DNA of 64,000 bases, taken from assembly GCA_024516155.1 (NCBI GenBank), contig JAJJXM010000031.1, positions 496,001-560,000 of the forward strand, in the 5' to 3' direction. Under the pieces are notes generated by a model. That model ran no database searches. It saw only the letters and a list, made by a program, of their open reading frames with translations, and had not been told where the DNA came from. The translations under genes and the position numbers were made by a program. Below are positions 49,027 through 59,373 of the stretch, piece after piece; within the stretch, counting starts at the first letter, position 1; each line of letters starts with the position of its first letter. The stretch comes from Pyronema omphalodes (Eukaryota; Ascomycota; Pezizomycetes; Pezizales; Pyronemataceae).

Positions 49027-51405
49027 TTAAACCTCGCCAACAGCCTTATAAAAAATATCATGGAGTTCTTTGACATTATCTTTCAACAGATTAAACTCAT
49101 CTTTCGTCACCAGTGACTGCAGCAGCGCTTCGACCTGGGGCGTAATACTCGAAGCCAGTTTAAAAGTCTGCTGAATGTTATATGAAAGATCATCAACATG
49201 TCGCCAATGTTGTTTCCGCATCTCGTCCCCATCTTCTTCTAAATTTTGAAGGTCTTCCCGGAGGTTCTTAACATCGGCCTTCATTCCACCAAGCTCATCC
49301 CTCTTCACCAACGGCTTAATCATGTCCATTTTAGCTTTATCAGACTCGCGTAGGTCGTCCCTAAGTTTCTTAATCATATTCTTCAACCCACCAAACTCGT
49401 CTCTTTTGATCACTGTTTTTGCCAACTCCGTTCTCGCTGCCTCGGATTTTCGAAGGTCATTTCGTAGCTTTTCAATCTCTCCTTTCAACCAATCCGTATC
49501 TTCCAGTTTCTCCTTCTCTTTCAGACCCTCAAAGTCCTTAAGTTCTTCCCGGACCTTCTTGATCTGATTTTTCATTGCACCAATCTCCTCCTTTTTAACC
49601 AACATCTTTTCCAACTCCGCCCTATATGACTCTGACCTTCGAAGTTCATGTCGTAGCCGTTCAACCTCTTCCTTTAGATCAGCAAAATCTTTCGGCCGAA
49701 CTCTCGCAGTCTCAGACTCTTTGACCTCCTGTCGAACCTTCTCCAAGTCATCCTTCACTCCAGACAACTCCTCCTTTTTGACCAATGCCTCAATCATATT
49801 ATCTCTAGTTTTCTCCCCCTCTTGAATATATTCCCGGAGCCTATCGATATCTCCCTTCAATCCAGAAATCTTCTGCAATTCTCCAACCTTCTTCTCGAGT
49901 TCTCCGGTAGCAGCCTTACACTCACGAAGCTCATCCACCTCAGTCCTAAGTTTCTTCAACTCCAGTAATATATGATCCAACACATCCTTCTCCACCGGAT
50001 TCTTCTCAATAACCATTGTAGCCGCTTCAACTTTCAAAAGCCTGTCCCAGACATTTTTAACCTCATTCTTAATTTCGGCCAAATCATCCTTTCTGACGAC
50101 ATTCAAAGCGAGCAGCGCACTAGCGGCTTCATAATCCCTGAGATCACAATCAGTTTCCTCCATCTGATCTTTGACCCCATGAAACTCCTCTTTCGCCACC
50201 ATTGACTCTTGCAGGTCCAGTCTAGCTTCCTCACTTTGTGTAAACACATCGTTAAGGCTTCTAACCATATCCTTCAACTCACCAGGTTCCTGCTCCATCT
50301 CCTCGTTCTGTTGCTGACTCTCCAACCCTTCCACATCTTCCTTGAAGTCACTTTCTGGTTGTTGAATTTCCTGCAACTGTAACTGGGTCCTATCCTCCTG
50401 GGCATGTGGAGTTTCCTCACTTTGTGTAAACACATCATTAAGGCTTCTAACCATGTCCTCCAGCTCACCAAGTTCCTGCTCCATCTCCTCATTCTGTTGC
50501 TGTTTCTCCAACCCTTCCGTACCTTCCTTAAAGACATTTTCCGGTTGCTGCGTTTCCTGCAACTGTAACTGGGTCCTATCATCCTGAGAATTTCGGGTGT
50601 CCTCACTCTGTGTAAACACATCGTTAAGGCTTCTAACCATATCCTTCAGCTCACCAGGTTCCTGTTTCATCTCCTCATTCTGTTTCTCCAAACCCTCCGC
50701 ATCATCCTCCCCAACACTCTCCGCCTTCCTCAGCTCCCGTAACTGTGCTCCATCCCCCTGATCCAAAAGCCGAGCCACATCATCCCCATCCTCCCTATCC
50801 TCCCTATGCTCCCCACAATCCTCCATCTTCCTATCCCTCTTTCCCCCCTCATCACCCTTCCTATCCGAGCTCCTACTCCTCAACTCCTCACAAACCCTCA
50901 ACTTCTCGCCCACATCCTCTTTTTCCTTCAACGCCAATCCCAGCAGTTTCCTTAACCTCTCATTCTCCATCTCCAGCTGTACAAACCGATCACAAAGGCG
51001 CACCACCGAAGACCGTACCACATCATTAATCTCCGCCGCCACCTGGCGCAACCCCTGATGATTTGGCTGTTTCATTTTCCCCCGCTGCTGTGATTCCGAA
51101 TCCTGATCCCTTGTCGCAGATAAGATCGGGGACGGTAGTGAGGATGAAGATATGCCTAGACCACTGATAGATGATTCCGAGCCGTAATCTCCCAGCATTT
51201 CAGAGGGGTTCATATAACCCGAAGGAGTAGCCGGAGTAGAGGTTGATAACTGTCTCAAAAGCGGTGGAGGGATTGCAAGGGATGGTAGTGGTGACGTTGG
51301 CATCGATTGGGATTGGCCTGGGGTGGTGGAGAGGATGGGGATCCGGGGTGTGTAATCTGGGGAATCCGGATCATGGCTGGATGTTGGGGGTGATGTCTTG
51401 GTCAT
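49027..51405 (-). CDS. Long coiled-coil protein with internal tandem repeats
   Basis: Single exon of 792 aa from the first ATG at 51405. The first 130 residues are Ser/Pro-rich and probably disordered. Then follow a leucine-zipper-like segment (VQLEMENERLRKLLGLAL) and more than 550 residues of heptad-rich, highly charged coiled coil. Three consecutive copies of a unit of about 62 aa with the core DMVRSLNDVFTQSE occupy 50205-50680. The C-terminal half repeats a degenerate motif of about 35 aa containing KKEE-GGMK/LK--VKKLREDL, so the protein was built by repeated internal duplication. No enzymatic domain or signal peptide is seen. Structural or scaffold roles are possible, but I do not assign one. 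It borders the segmental duplication array to its right. Confidence 0.8.
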   Translation of the reverse strand: MTKTSPPTSSHDPDSPDYTPRIPILSTTPGQSQSMPTSPLPSLAIPPPLLRQLSTSTPATPSGYMNPSEMLGDYGSESSISGLGISSSSLPSPILSATRDQDSESQQRGKMKQPNHQGLRQVAAEINDVVRSSVVRLCDRFVQLEMENERLRKLLGLALKEKEDVGEKLRVCEELRSRSSDRKGDEGGKRDRKMEDCGEHREDREDGDDVARLLDQGDGAQLRELRKAESVGEDDAEGLEKQNEEMKQEPGELKDMVRSLNDVFTQSEDTRNSQDDRTQLQLQETQQPENVFKEGTEGLEKQQQNEEMEQELGELEDMVRSLNDVFTQSEETPHAQEDRTQLQLQEIQQPESDFKEDVEGLESQQQNEEMEQEPGELKDMVRSLNDVFTQSEEARLDLQESMVAKEEFHGVKDQMEETDCDLRDYEAASALLALNVVRKDDLAEIKNEVKNVWDRLLKVEAATMVIEKNPVEKDVLDHILLELKKLRTEVDELRECKAATGELEKKVGELQKISGLKGDIDRLREYIQEGEKTRDNMIEALVKKEELSGVKDDLEKVRQEVKESETARVRPKDFADLKEEVERLRHELRRSESYRAELEKMLVKKEEIGAMKNQIKKVREELKDFEGLKEKEKLEDTDWLKGEIEKLRNDLRKSEAARTELAKTVIKRDEFGGLKNMIKKLRDDLRESDKAKMDMIKPLVKRDELGGMKADVKNLREDLQNLEEDGDEMRKQHWRHVDDLSYNIQQTFKLASSITPQVEALLQSLVTKDEFNLLKDNVKELHDIFYKAVGEV
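50205..50680 (-). repeat. Coding tandem repeat, about 186 bp, 2.5-3 copies
   Basis: In-frame units of about 62 codons in the coiled-coil gene. The boundaries recur at the segment encoding MVRSLNDVFTQSE, spaced roughly 185 bp apart. The third unit is incomplete. Confidence 0.85.
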
Positions 51406-52180
51406 TGTGAGGTGAGGTAAAGGTGGCGGACGGAAGGGATTTGAGAAGCCGGGGGATTGGTTGAGGTGGCGATTTCGGGTTTGATTGGAAGGAAAGGTTC
51501 TGGTGGCTTTTGGGGTTGTGGGGTTGTTGTGATTGAACTGCTGTTGCGGTTGGTGGTGGGAGCTTGGTGGAGAGCTTGATATAGTGAAAGTAGAACAGAA
51601 AATGTGAAGATAGCGAGGCGCAAGTATCAAGAAGAGAGTCTATGTGGAATTGGGATCGTATACTGTGACTATCAGAAGATAATCAAGACAAAGACAAGGA
51701 CCAAAATGTTTATCCAAGCGAGGGTTGTTTTTGTGGAATTTCGGGTGGTGGAAGGAAGGTTGACTGGTGGGGTTTGTGCTGCAGGTGGATCGGAGTATGT
51801 ATATATCGTAATGATGGAGGATAGTGATGTACCGGTAGGCTTTCTTCCCGTTTGCTTCTTCTGTTTATTATATTCCTCATATTTGTCATATTTCGCTTTA
51901 CAGCGGCTGGGAAAGGTTTTGTTTAGGCTCATGCTCGGGCTATCTTCACTATGAAATTGAGTAAAAATTTGGTTTTTCTAGTTTAGAGAATGTCAAAGCA
52001 AATAGTTTGGTTCACGAATTTGATTCACTGTAGGTAGTAAAATATTCAAATATATGAAGCTTTCAATCACAGTTACACAAGTCAAAGTTTACAATGGAAG
52101 ATCATTCATATTGTCAAAGAGAAAAATCACCATTTGATATTAGATGTCTTCTTAATATACATAATACAAATACACTCAAG
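51406..52180. other. Promoter of coiled-coil gene and left edge of the duplication array
   Basis: The interval up to about 51780 belongs to the coiled-coil gene's upstream region. From about 51783 the sequence matches 55315-56000 and 59975-60700, so this is the left boundary of the tandem array. It contains no frame I would call a gene. Confidence 0.6.
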
Positions 52181-53411
52181 CTATACAGGAAAGCCCAGAC
52201 ATAAACATTCGATGACAAACTTGTCACCAGATGATCTCGCGCCGTATGTTTCAATATCCGTAACCTTTATAATATCAATTCTCCGGATTGTCTCGCTGAA
52301 TTTAGACCAGTCATTCGTGGGTCGGGTTATGTGGTTGGTCAAGATTAAAGTGTTGGAAGGAAGCTTGAGATCCCATTGGTCTATAAGCACCTTTCTGAAT
52401 CCCTATATCATATCTTGTCAGCAAATCGATGATTCTAGGCATTAAGTAAGATGATTCCTTACCGCAAAGTCTCTGATCTTTTCAAAATCAACGCGGATTT
52501 GATCTCGGCTGCCGTTATAAATGTAAACCTTGCCACGGCGAGACCGCCGAGGAGGCTATGATACAGTCAGTTCGACTGCTTTTTTATTAACATTTTGAAA
52601 TTTGACATACCCTCTTGTACAAAGTGCGCGGTCCACCCGGGAGATTTTCATCATCATCCTGGGTTTTCGTAACTTGTTTCGCCATAATCCTGGGTTTTCG
52701 TTGTTTTTGACGTTTCATCCATAGCCTCTTCTCAAGCTTCCTTGGAGATGCTTCCACTTCAATTCTGGCTGATTCTGCGTCACCTCTCATCTGATTATGA
52801 TTTGTTGTATTCCCCATTGCAGAGCCTACTACGTTGAACGTGGACACTGGCGGAACGTGTGCGGCATGTATATTTTGAATATTGGCAGGAATTTCGTTAT
52901 GAAGTCCACTAGGTTCTCCAGAAAGGTATCCAGACGAGATATTCATTCTTTGCAAGGGGGCTAGTAGTTTGTCCGTAGGTGTGGCCATGTTGTCGATAGG
53001 TGACTGCATTTTGAGGGTAGGTGTAGGATCCGAGTTGCGAGAATACTGAATATTGGCAGACATTTCGTTATGAAGTCCACTAGGTTGTCCAGAAAGGTAT
53101 CCAGACGAGATATTCATTCTTTGCAAGGGGTCTAGTAGCATGTCCGTAGGTGTGGCCATGTTGTCAATGGGTGACTGCCTTTCGGGGGTAGGTGCAGGAT
53201 CCGAGTTGCCCGAATACTGAATATCGGCAGGAATTGCACTCTGAGGACCACTAGAGGCCTGAACAAAGCCCTGAAAGAAGCCATTCATCTGTTGAGGAGG
53301 TGGTTGTTGTTGTGGGACTGGAGCGTCTACATCCATGTTATCGTTGAGAGAACCGAACGATACAAGTGGGCGAGGAGACATTGGAGGAGATGAATTGTTT
53401 TGACTAGGCAT
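52181..53411 (-). CDS. MPSQNNSS-family protein, copy 1 (full length), function unknown
   Basis: Three exons, 53411-52611, 52555-52463 and 52402-52181, with introns of 55 nt (GTATGT) and 60 nt (GTAAGG), all phase 0, encode 371 aa. The N-terminal half is Gln/Pro/Ser-rich and contains a direct duplication of about 57 residues around QSPIDNMATPTD--L-PLQRMNISSGYLSG. A basic stretch (RKLEKRLWMKRQKQRKPR) could be a nuclear localisation signal. The last 100 residues look folded (GKVYIYNGSRDQIRVDFEKIRDF, then TLILTNHITRPTNDWSKF) but match no domain I know. It is the only one of three tandem copies whose three exons all stay open. A TATA-like TATTTATAG lies about 60 nt upstream of the ATG. Confidence 0.7.
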
Positions 53412-54569
53412 CGTGGGAGGGATAGTTGAAAGCGACTAGATGGTTTGTGAACGCTTAGGTGGTTGGCGAACGCTATAAATATTGTCGAGGTCGGTTGCAC
53501 CAAAGGGCGATGGCCGACCTAGAAACGACATCTGTGGGAATTCGGATTGCGGTCAAGTACCTTATCCCGACTTCCGTGAAGTGACTGCGTATGTCGTGCT
53601 ATTCTCCTCGCGGTGGCCTCGCCAGTAGGCTATGCAAGTCTTTGCGCACAAATTTCCAGAACCCATTCCCGTTACCTGGTATTCGCGCTGATGTATTCAG
53701 ATAAGCGGCTGGCGTTTGTTGTTTGTTAGTCCCACCTTTCCCCGGGCAATGGAATTCAATAAATGCCTCAACGGTTGCTGGGAATATCTCAAACGTAGCC
53801 ACTGTGAAACTCAATTATCGTAAAACTTTCCATATTATCAGCGGGGTGAGCGGAGCTATCGATATGTTTCAATTGGATATGGTAGGTATAATTTACCTGG
53901 ATAGTGGACGTATTCATGGAACATATGGGTGGAGCATCGAAGTGGATCATACATGGAGGAATCGGTAGAGCTGTACCTGATATGTCCACGACATTGAAAG
54001 TCATCGCCCAATCCAAGCGATTGTTTGGACTTAGCATGCATGAATATTGCGAAAAATGGAGGTATTTCCTTTCTGATAGTGTAAGGACTGAAGTACATTG
54101 GAGAGTTTTCTGACTACCTTTGCAGGGATTCCAGAGTTAGGGTGGGGTGCAGCAGGGATGGGTAGGGTTCTGCCCGATGGATTGCTGTCGACGACTTGAC
54201 GTAGATACAAACTACAAGGTGGGTTGTGACACGAAGGTAAGAACCGTAAGGCAAGGCTGGTTTAAATTTCTCACTACGTAGCTTTAGGGCGGGCATCAAA
54301 CTCTGAGATACATCAAAGTCTCGTAAATAAATACCAGCTAGTGGGGGTATATCGGGTCTATTTGAGATGCAGTAAACTTCGAGATGAAAAGGATGGCAAA
54401 ACGGTAGGTCAGACTCATTCTACAAAATTCGATGGGATTATTTTTCCTTTTCGTAGATATTCCGACTATCGGTATCACCATCCTATGCTGTGCTGAAGCC
54501 CACAGAAAAATCAATATGATATTTGAAATGAAGAAACAAAGATAAATATAAAACTATGCTCCTAAAAAA
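53412..54569. other. Non-coding shared blocks B and C of unit 1
   Basis: Block B (53446-53870) and block C (54014-54331) recur in units 2 and 3. A minus-strand frame in block B (53599-53814) with the core AAYLNTSARIPGNGNGFWK is alignable in all three units. However, unit 1 has lost about 10 bases near 53625, which changes the frame, and amino-acid changes are frequent, so I treat it as a relic rather than a gene. Confidence 0.5.
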
Positions 54570-55100
54570 ACATGGATATCTTTGATATACGACTAACTCC
54601 TCCAACTCCTCGAACCCCACCAACACCTTCCTCCAACACCTCAAGTCCTCCAATTCCCCTAACTCCTCAAATTTCTTTCCCTAACTTTCCTGCTCTCTTC
54701 TCTCATAATCCCATCTACACACTTGCTCTCCTCGGCCTAACCATCCTCCGCATGGACCGTCCCCTTCCTTCACCTTCCGTTCCGCCAATCGGCAACTCCC
54801 CTTTCAACTCCGCCCCACGGATAAATTTCTTTCCATACTCATATCCGACATGATAAATCTCCTCAAACCTTCTCAAGTCCAGAGTTCGGTGGTTTCTTTG
54901 GTTTCTTGCAGCTTATGAATATTTCGTTGAAGTTTAGGAGTTGCTGTGTAGCTTGTTCGATTAGTGGTGATTCGGGCCCGTTGGCGTAATAGTCGGTGTT
55001 ATTAGCTTCAAGTAATTCGGGCTTGATGGTGCCGGAAAGGGTTGGTGGTCATTGCCAGAATCCAGCAGCGAGTTACGGCGACTAATAATTTGCTTAGCTT
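54570..55100 (-). pseudogene. Coiled-coil gene relic, copy in unit 1
   Basis: On the minus strand the segment DYYANGPESPLIEQATQQLLNFNEIF is readable. Compared with the copy at 59374-59733, one T is missing at about 54920, which shifts the frame. It is therefore a decayed gene fragment shared between duplication units. Confidence 0.55.
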
Positions 55101-55109
55101 CGTATTTCC

Positions 55110-55343
55110 GTGGCTGCTGGCCCTCGCGGGATTCGTAGGAGTCACAGATTCGGCAGTAGTCGAGAATCATGGGGGTCCAAGTGTTTTATAATTTATTTAG
55201 TTTTTGTTATCGTGGCCGACAGTGCCAGCTTTTTGAAAGTTAACACAAATGTCGATGGGAAAATGATATGTGGTAGGAGTGGGAGCGTGTGCCGGCCAAA
55301 GTCTTTCGACGGATTATGCATGTATCATAATGACGGAAATTAG
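55110..55343 (+). CDS. Conserved short frame, 77 codons, possible small secreted peptide exon
   Basis: An open frame that begins at GTG, or at an exon joined via the TTGCTTAG acceptor at 55096. It has a hydrophobic run (CFIIYLVFVIVADS) followed by a short polar part with three Cys (CGRSGSVCRPKSFDGLC). Unit 3 has a frame of the same length at 59768-60001 with about ten amino-acid differences. The hydrophobic segment followed by Cys-containing sequence resembles a signal peptide plus a small mature peptide. There is no ATG, so it may be an exon or a relic. Confidence 0.25.
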   Translation: MAAGPRGIRRSHRFGSSRESWGSKCFIIYLVFVIVADSASFLKVNTNVDGKMICGRSGSVCRPKSFDGLCMYHNDGN

Positions 55344-55689
55344 TGATGTGCCGGTAAGCTTTCTTGCCGTTTGCTTCTTCTGTTCGTTATATTCCTCATA
55401 TTCGTCATACTTCGCTTTACAGCGGCTTGGAAGGTTTTTTTAGGCTCATGCTTGGGCTATCTCCGCTATGCAATTGGGGTTTCACCTTTGGTTGCTCTAG
55501 CTAAGAGGATGTAAAAATGGGTTGGTTTGAGGATTTGATTCACTGTAGGTGGTAAAATATTCACATATATGAAGCTTTCAATCACGGTCACACAAGTCAA
55601 AGTTTACAACGGAAGATCATTCATGTTGTCAAAGAGAAAAACGTCCAGTTGATATTAGATGTCTTTTTAATATACATAAAAACCAATAC

Positions 55690-56090
55690 ACTGAAGCTAT
55701 AAACGAGGGCCCAGACATAGACAATTGATGACAAATTTTCACCAGATGCTTCCGCGGCGTTTATTCCGAAATCCAGAACCTTGCTAATTTCGATTTTCCG
55801 GATTCTCTCGCTGAATGTAGACTAGTCATTCGTGGGTCGGGTTTTATAGTTGGACATGAGTACTTTGTAATCTCCGAAGGAAGCTCGAGATGCTATTGGT
55901 CTGTTAGGACGTTTCTGAATCCCTATATCACATCTTGTTAGCAAATCGAGAATTCCAGGGATGAAGTAAAACCATTCTTTACCTCAAAGTATCCAATCTT
56001 CTCAAAATCAACATATATTTCGTTTAAATCTCAGTATCGGCTGGCGTCGTAAATGAGAACCTTGCCATTGCGGGCCATGGAAGAGGCTAT
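55690..56090 (-). pseudogene. Decayed exons 2 and 3 of MPSQNNSS gene copy 2
   Basis: Alignable with exons 2-3 of copy 1. Exon 2 has an in-frame TGA (CGA TAC TGA, where copy 3 has GGA). Exon 3 has TAG in place of two Trp codons of copy 1. Splice sites are still recognisable. Confidence 0.6.
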
Positions 56091-56145
56091 ACTACAGTCA
56101 GTTCGACTGCTTTTTTATTAACATTTTGACATTTGACATACCCTC

Positions 56146-56844
56146 TCAATCAAGTCCACGGACCACCCGGGACATTTCCCTCGCCCCCCTCTCGGCGTTG
56201 TGTAGCCTATCCCTGATAATCTGTATCATCGGTATATACGGTCGAATATTGCTCAGAAAATATTCCGAACTAAACCTCTCTCCTGAATCTGTGCTATTTT
56301 TCATCACATCTTCATGCATTTTTATCATTCTCTCAAGATTTGTTAGAAATAATTCCCTTTCAATCCTCGCTGCTTGTGCGTCACTTATCATCTCACTTTT
56401 ACTCGTTGTATCCCCCATTGCAGTGTCTGCCACGTTGAACGTGGACACTGGCGGGACGTGTGCGGCAGGTGGATTTTGAATATTGGCAGGCATTTCGTTA
56501 TGAAGTCCACTAGGTTCTCCAGAAAGGTCTCCGGGCGAGATATTCATTCTTTGCAAGGAGCCTAGTAGTATGTCCATAGGTGCGGCCATGTTATCGATAG
56601 GTGACTGCCTGTCGGGGGTAGTTGCAGGATCCGAGTTGCGAGAATACTGAACATCGGCAGGGATTGCACTCTGAGGACCACCAGAGGCCTGAACAAAGCC
56701 CTGAAAGAAGCCATTCATCTGTTGAGGAGGTGGTTGTTGTTGTGGGACTGAAGCGTCCACATCCATGTCATCGATGGGAGAATCAAGCTGCCATATAGGT
56801 GGGCGAGGAAACATTCCAGGAGATGAATTGTTTTGACTAGGCAT
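56146..56844 (-). CDS. MPSQNNSS-family protein, copy 2 (232 aa, truncated)
   Basis: Same ATG context and N-terminal sequence as copy 1 but with only one copy of the internal QSPIDNMA repeat. Its second half is different from copy 1: a helical, charged stretch (EAARIERELFL-type, NLERMIKMHEDVMKN) ending in RVVRGLD and TGA just before the position of the copy 1 splice donor. Whether the short protein is made is unknown; the downstream exons are broken, so it is either a shortened functional gene or an early pseudogene. Confidence 0.5.
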   Translation of the reverse strand: MPSQNNSSPGMFPRPPIWQLDSPIDDMDVDASVPQQQPPPQQMNGFFQGFVQASGGPQSAIPADVQYSRNSDPATTPDRQSPIDNMAAPMDILLGSLQRMNISPGDLSGEPSGLHNEMPANIQNPPAAHVPPVSTFNVADTAMGDTTSKSEMISDAQAARIERELFLTNLERMIKMHEDVMKNSTDSGERFSSEYFLSNIRPYIPMIQIIRDRLHNAERGAREMSRVVRGLD

Positions 56845-57231
56845 CGTGGGCGGAATAGTTAAAAGCGACTAGATGGTTTGTGAACGCTTAGGTGATGGGC
56901 GGACGCTTTAAATATTGTTGAGGCCAGTTGCACTAAAAGGTATTGGCCGACCAAGAGACGACATCTGTGGGAATTCGGATTGCGGTCAGGTAACTTATCC
57001 CGACTTCCGTGAAGTGACTACGTATGTCGTGTTATTCTCCTCGCGGTGGCCTCGCGGACTCTCGCCAGTCGGCTAAGCAAGTCTTTGCACACCACTTTCC
57101 AGAACCCATTCCCGTTACCTGGTATTCGTGCGGATGTATTCAGATAAGCGGCTAGCGTTTGTTGTTTGTTAGTCCCACCTTTCCCCGGGGAATGGAATTC
57201 AATCAACACCTGAACGGGTGCTGAGAACATA
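56845..57231. other. Shared block B of unit 2
   Basis: Matches 53446-53760 and 61537-61845. Homology to the other units ends at about 57231, where the inserted segment begins. Confidence 0.6.
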
Positions 57232-57966
57232 GCAATTTATTTTGATTTATCTAGTTTTATACAGACGAATACTCAGCCTGTAGCTGCACCTTTTCATGCG
57301 AAACGCCGTCGTGGGACTATTATTAGACACGCTGTGGAACCTGGGGATATTGAAGCCCCGAGATCAGTCCGGGATTGCTGTGCAGACTATATCCACTCCC
57401 CCACTTATCTGAAGGAATTTTTATTCCGTAAGCGAGTAGTGGGAATTAATGAAGAGATCCTAAGAACCCATGTAGAGGCGATTGTTAGGTCCACAAATTA
57501 CCGGGGACGGTTGGATATACAATTTCCGGTAATGAACCGAAGCGTGGTGTTGGCTCCTGATAATTGGGTCTGTAGGATCAGGTATTGTTGGTACAGGTGG
57601 ATCTTTTATCTGACTATACTGTGGGTTATTATCTGGCCGGTGTTGTGGTTTTTTACTCTGAAGTGGGAGGTTGTGGAGGCTACGTTCGAAGCGAAACAGG
57701 GAGAGGAAACAGCGTGGGTGGATCAATGGGGTTGGGTACTAGGGAAGGTTGTTAGACAGAGGAGACAGGGCGGTGTACAGTCTGCGTTGAAACCAGAACA
57801 TTTGAGGTGGATTGAGACGCATGAGATGGAACAGGAACAGAGGAGACAGGAGCAGAGGTTGGGGAGAGGACAGGGGTCACGGTGGTGGGGTGCCGGATTT
57901 CTAAATGCATTGAGAGATACGGGGGAGGGAATGGGAGAGGCGGCTTGGGGAATGGATGAATGGTAA
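57232..57966 (+). pseudogene. 5'-truncated fragment of a Trp-rich membrane-associated protein gene
   Basis: Open frame of about 244 codons without an initiating ATG; the open frame starts just before the breakpoint with shared block B. It contains a conserved-looking region (YLKEFLFRKRVVGINEEILR, then IRSTNYRGRLDIQFPV), a Trp/Tyr-rich hydrophobic segment (YRWIFYLTILWVIIWPVLWF) and a Gln/Arg-rich C-terminus. From memory this resembles a widespread fungal family of unknown function that has the same hydrophobic segment, but I cannot verify it. The missing N-terminus and the position inside an insertion indicate a transposed gene fragment. Confidence 0.6.
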
Positions 57967-58042
57967 TTGGTTGTCAGTTATCGATTTGCATGGTAGAATG
58001 AGGGATATTTAACTTACTCGGTGTTCCGGTGCTAGGAGTTTA

Positions 58043-58460
58043 ATGGGCTTTAAGAGTCATGAGGGAGGTTTCGGGACCGTGTTATTCTTCTTCTTGATTG
58101 TCATTTCAGGGGTTGTCTATGAGGAGGCATACATCAATGAAATTGCCGTTAACAACAATGGTGATTTGTTAAAACATGTTAGAGATGGCTCACGGAAGAT
58201 AGATGATATAGGTTCTATACAAGAATTGGTGGGATTTTTTGTTTGCAATAGGCACCGATATTTATTAAGATATACAGGTGCGGCTTGGTGAAGGGGCAAA
58301 TGATTATCATGAGGATTTATTTTATTTCATGTCACGTTTGAATTGCAAAATTAATATGATAACCCATAGCCATTTTTTTTTTGTTTTTGTCTCAGGGCGA
58401 CATTCCGTCCATTTGATGGAATGCAATGTAGAATTCACCGAAGCCCCCTTGTATGGTTGA
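58043..58460 (+). CDS. Possible small secreted protein, 99 aa, two exons
   Basis: ATG at 58043. Exon 1 to 58277, intron 58278-58395 (118 nt, GTGCGG...CTCAG), exon 2 to TGA at 58460; the joined length divides exactly by three. The N-terminus has a hydrophobic run (TVLFFFLIVISGVV) usable as a signal peptide, followed by about 70 polar residues with Cys in FFVCNRHRYLL and MECNVEF. The segment is unique to the unit 2 insertion. No family recognised. The splice assignment is my own reading, and an unspliced 82-codon frame is the alternative. Confidence 0.35.
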
Positions 58461-59373
58461 TTTAAATTAACATCATTTACAATTGATGGGACCATTTGCC
58501 GAATGCCGAGAGTTTTTATGCAACAGGCCGTTATATCTTCTGGCTTTATGACTGTGATGGATTAAACCTTGAATAACCTACCAGATGCATAAAAATTTTG
58601 GTGGGGCATGGTTATAACATATGCAATTTGTACGGCAGACATGTACCAAATCCAAGCGATATTTCGGACTTTAGCATGTATGAATATAACGAAAAATGGA
58701 GGGTTTTTCTTTCTGATAGTGTAAGGACGCAGGCACATTGGAGAATTTGCTGACTACGTTCGCAGGGATTCCATAGTTAGGGTGGGGTGCAGGGATGGGT
58801 AGGGTTCTGCCCGATGGATTGCTGTCAAAGTGGAGTACAAGGTGGGTTTGGACACGAAGGTAAGAGCCGCAAGGCAAGGCTGGTTTAGATTTCTCGCTAC
58901 GTAGATTTAGGGAGGGTATTCAACTTCGAGATACATCACAGTCTCGTAAATAAATGCCCATGAGGTCTATTTCAGGGGCAGGAAACGTCAAAGAAAAGTG
59001 CGTGTGAAATTTCAAAATTACACAACGAGAGTTGCAATTGATCAGATAGTCCGATGGAATCAAGAAAGGTTCGGATTACATTGGAAAATTCGATGGAGTT
59101 GTTCGAAGACATTACATTTCCGAGATCACCATGCTATGCTAGAGGTGATAAAAAAATCAATATGATATTTGAAATGAAGAAAAACAGAAAAACAGAGAAT
59201 TACGCTCCTAAAAAGACATGGATATCTTTGGTGTATCACTAACTCCCCCAACTCCTTGAACTCTACCAACACCTTCCTTCAACACCTTCCTTCAACACCT
59301 CATCTTCTCCAATTCCCCCAACTCCTCCAATTTCCTACCCCAACTTTTCTGCTTTCCTCTCTCATCATCCCGC
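58461..59373. other. Remainder of unit 2 insertion, shared block C and spacer
   Basis: From about 58640 homology with units 1 and 3 resumes (block C, to 58951). The spacer 58960-59370 carries CTCCAACTC/CACCTTCC-type short repeats that also occur at 54590-54660. No gene seen. Confidence 0.5.

Larger units (their letters stand above)
51783..55100. repeat. Tandem segmental duplication, unit 1
   Basis: Left and most diverged unit (about 3.3 kb). Order of shared blocks: block A (GATGTACCGGTAGGC...), the MPSQNNSS gene on the minus strand, block B (53446-53870), block C (54014-54331) and a degraded coiled-coil block (54570-55100). All recur in the same order in unit 2, and as far as the window goes in unit 3. 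Confidence 0.9.

Noticed and set aside
53599..53814. Minus-strand frame AAYLNTSARIPGNGNGFWK conserved in all three units as a gene
   Set aside because: A 10-base deletion in unit 1 changes the frame, most differences between copies change amino acids, and no start or splice context is convincing.
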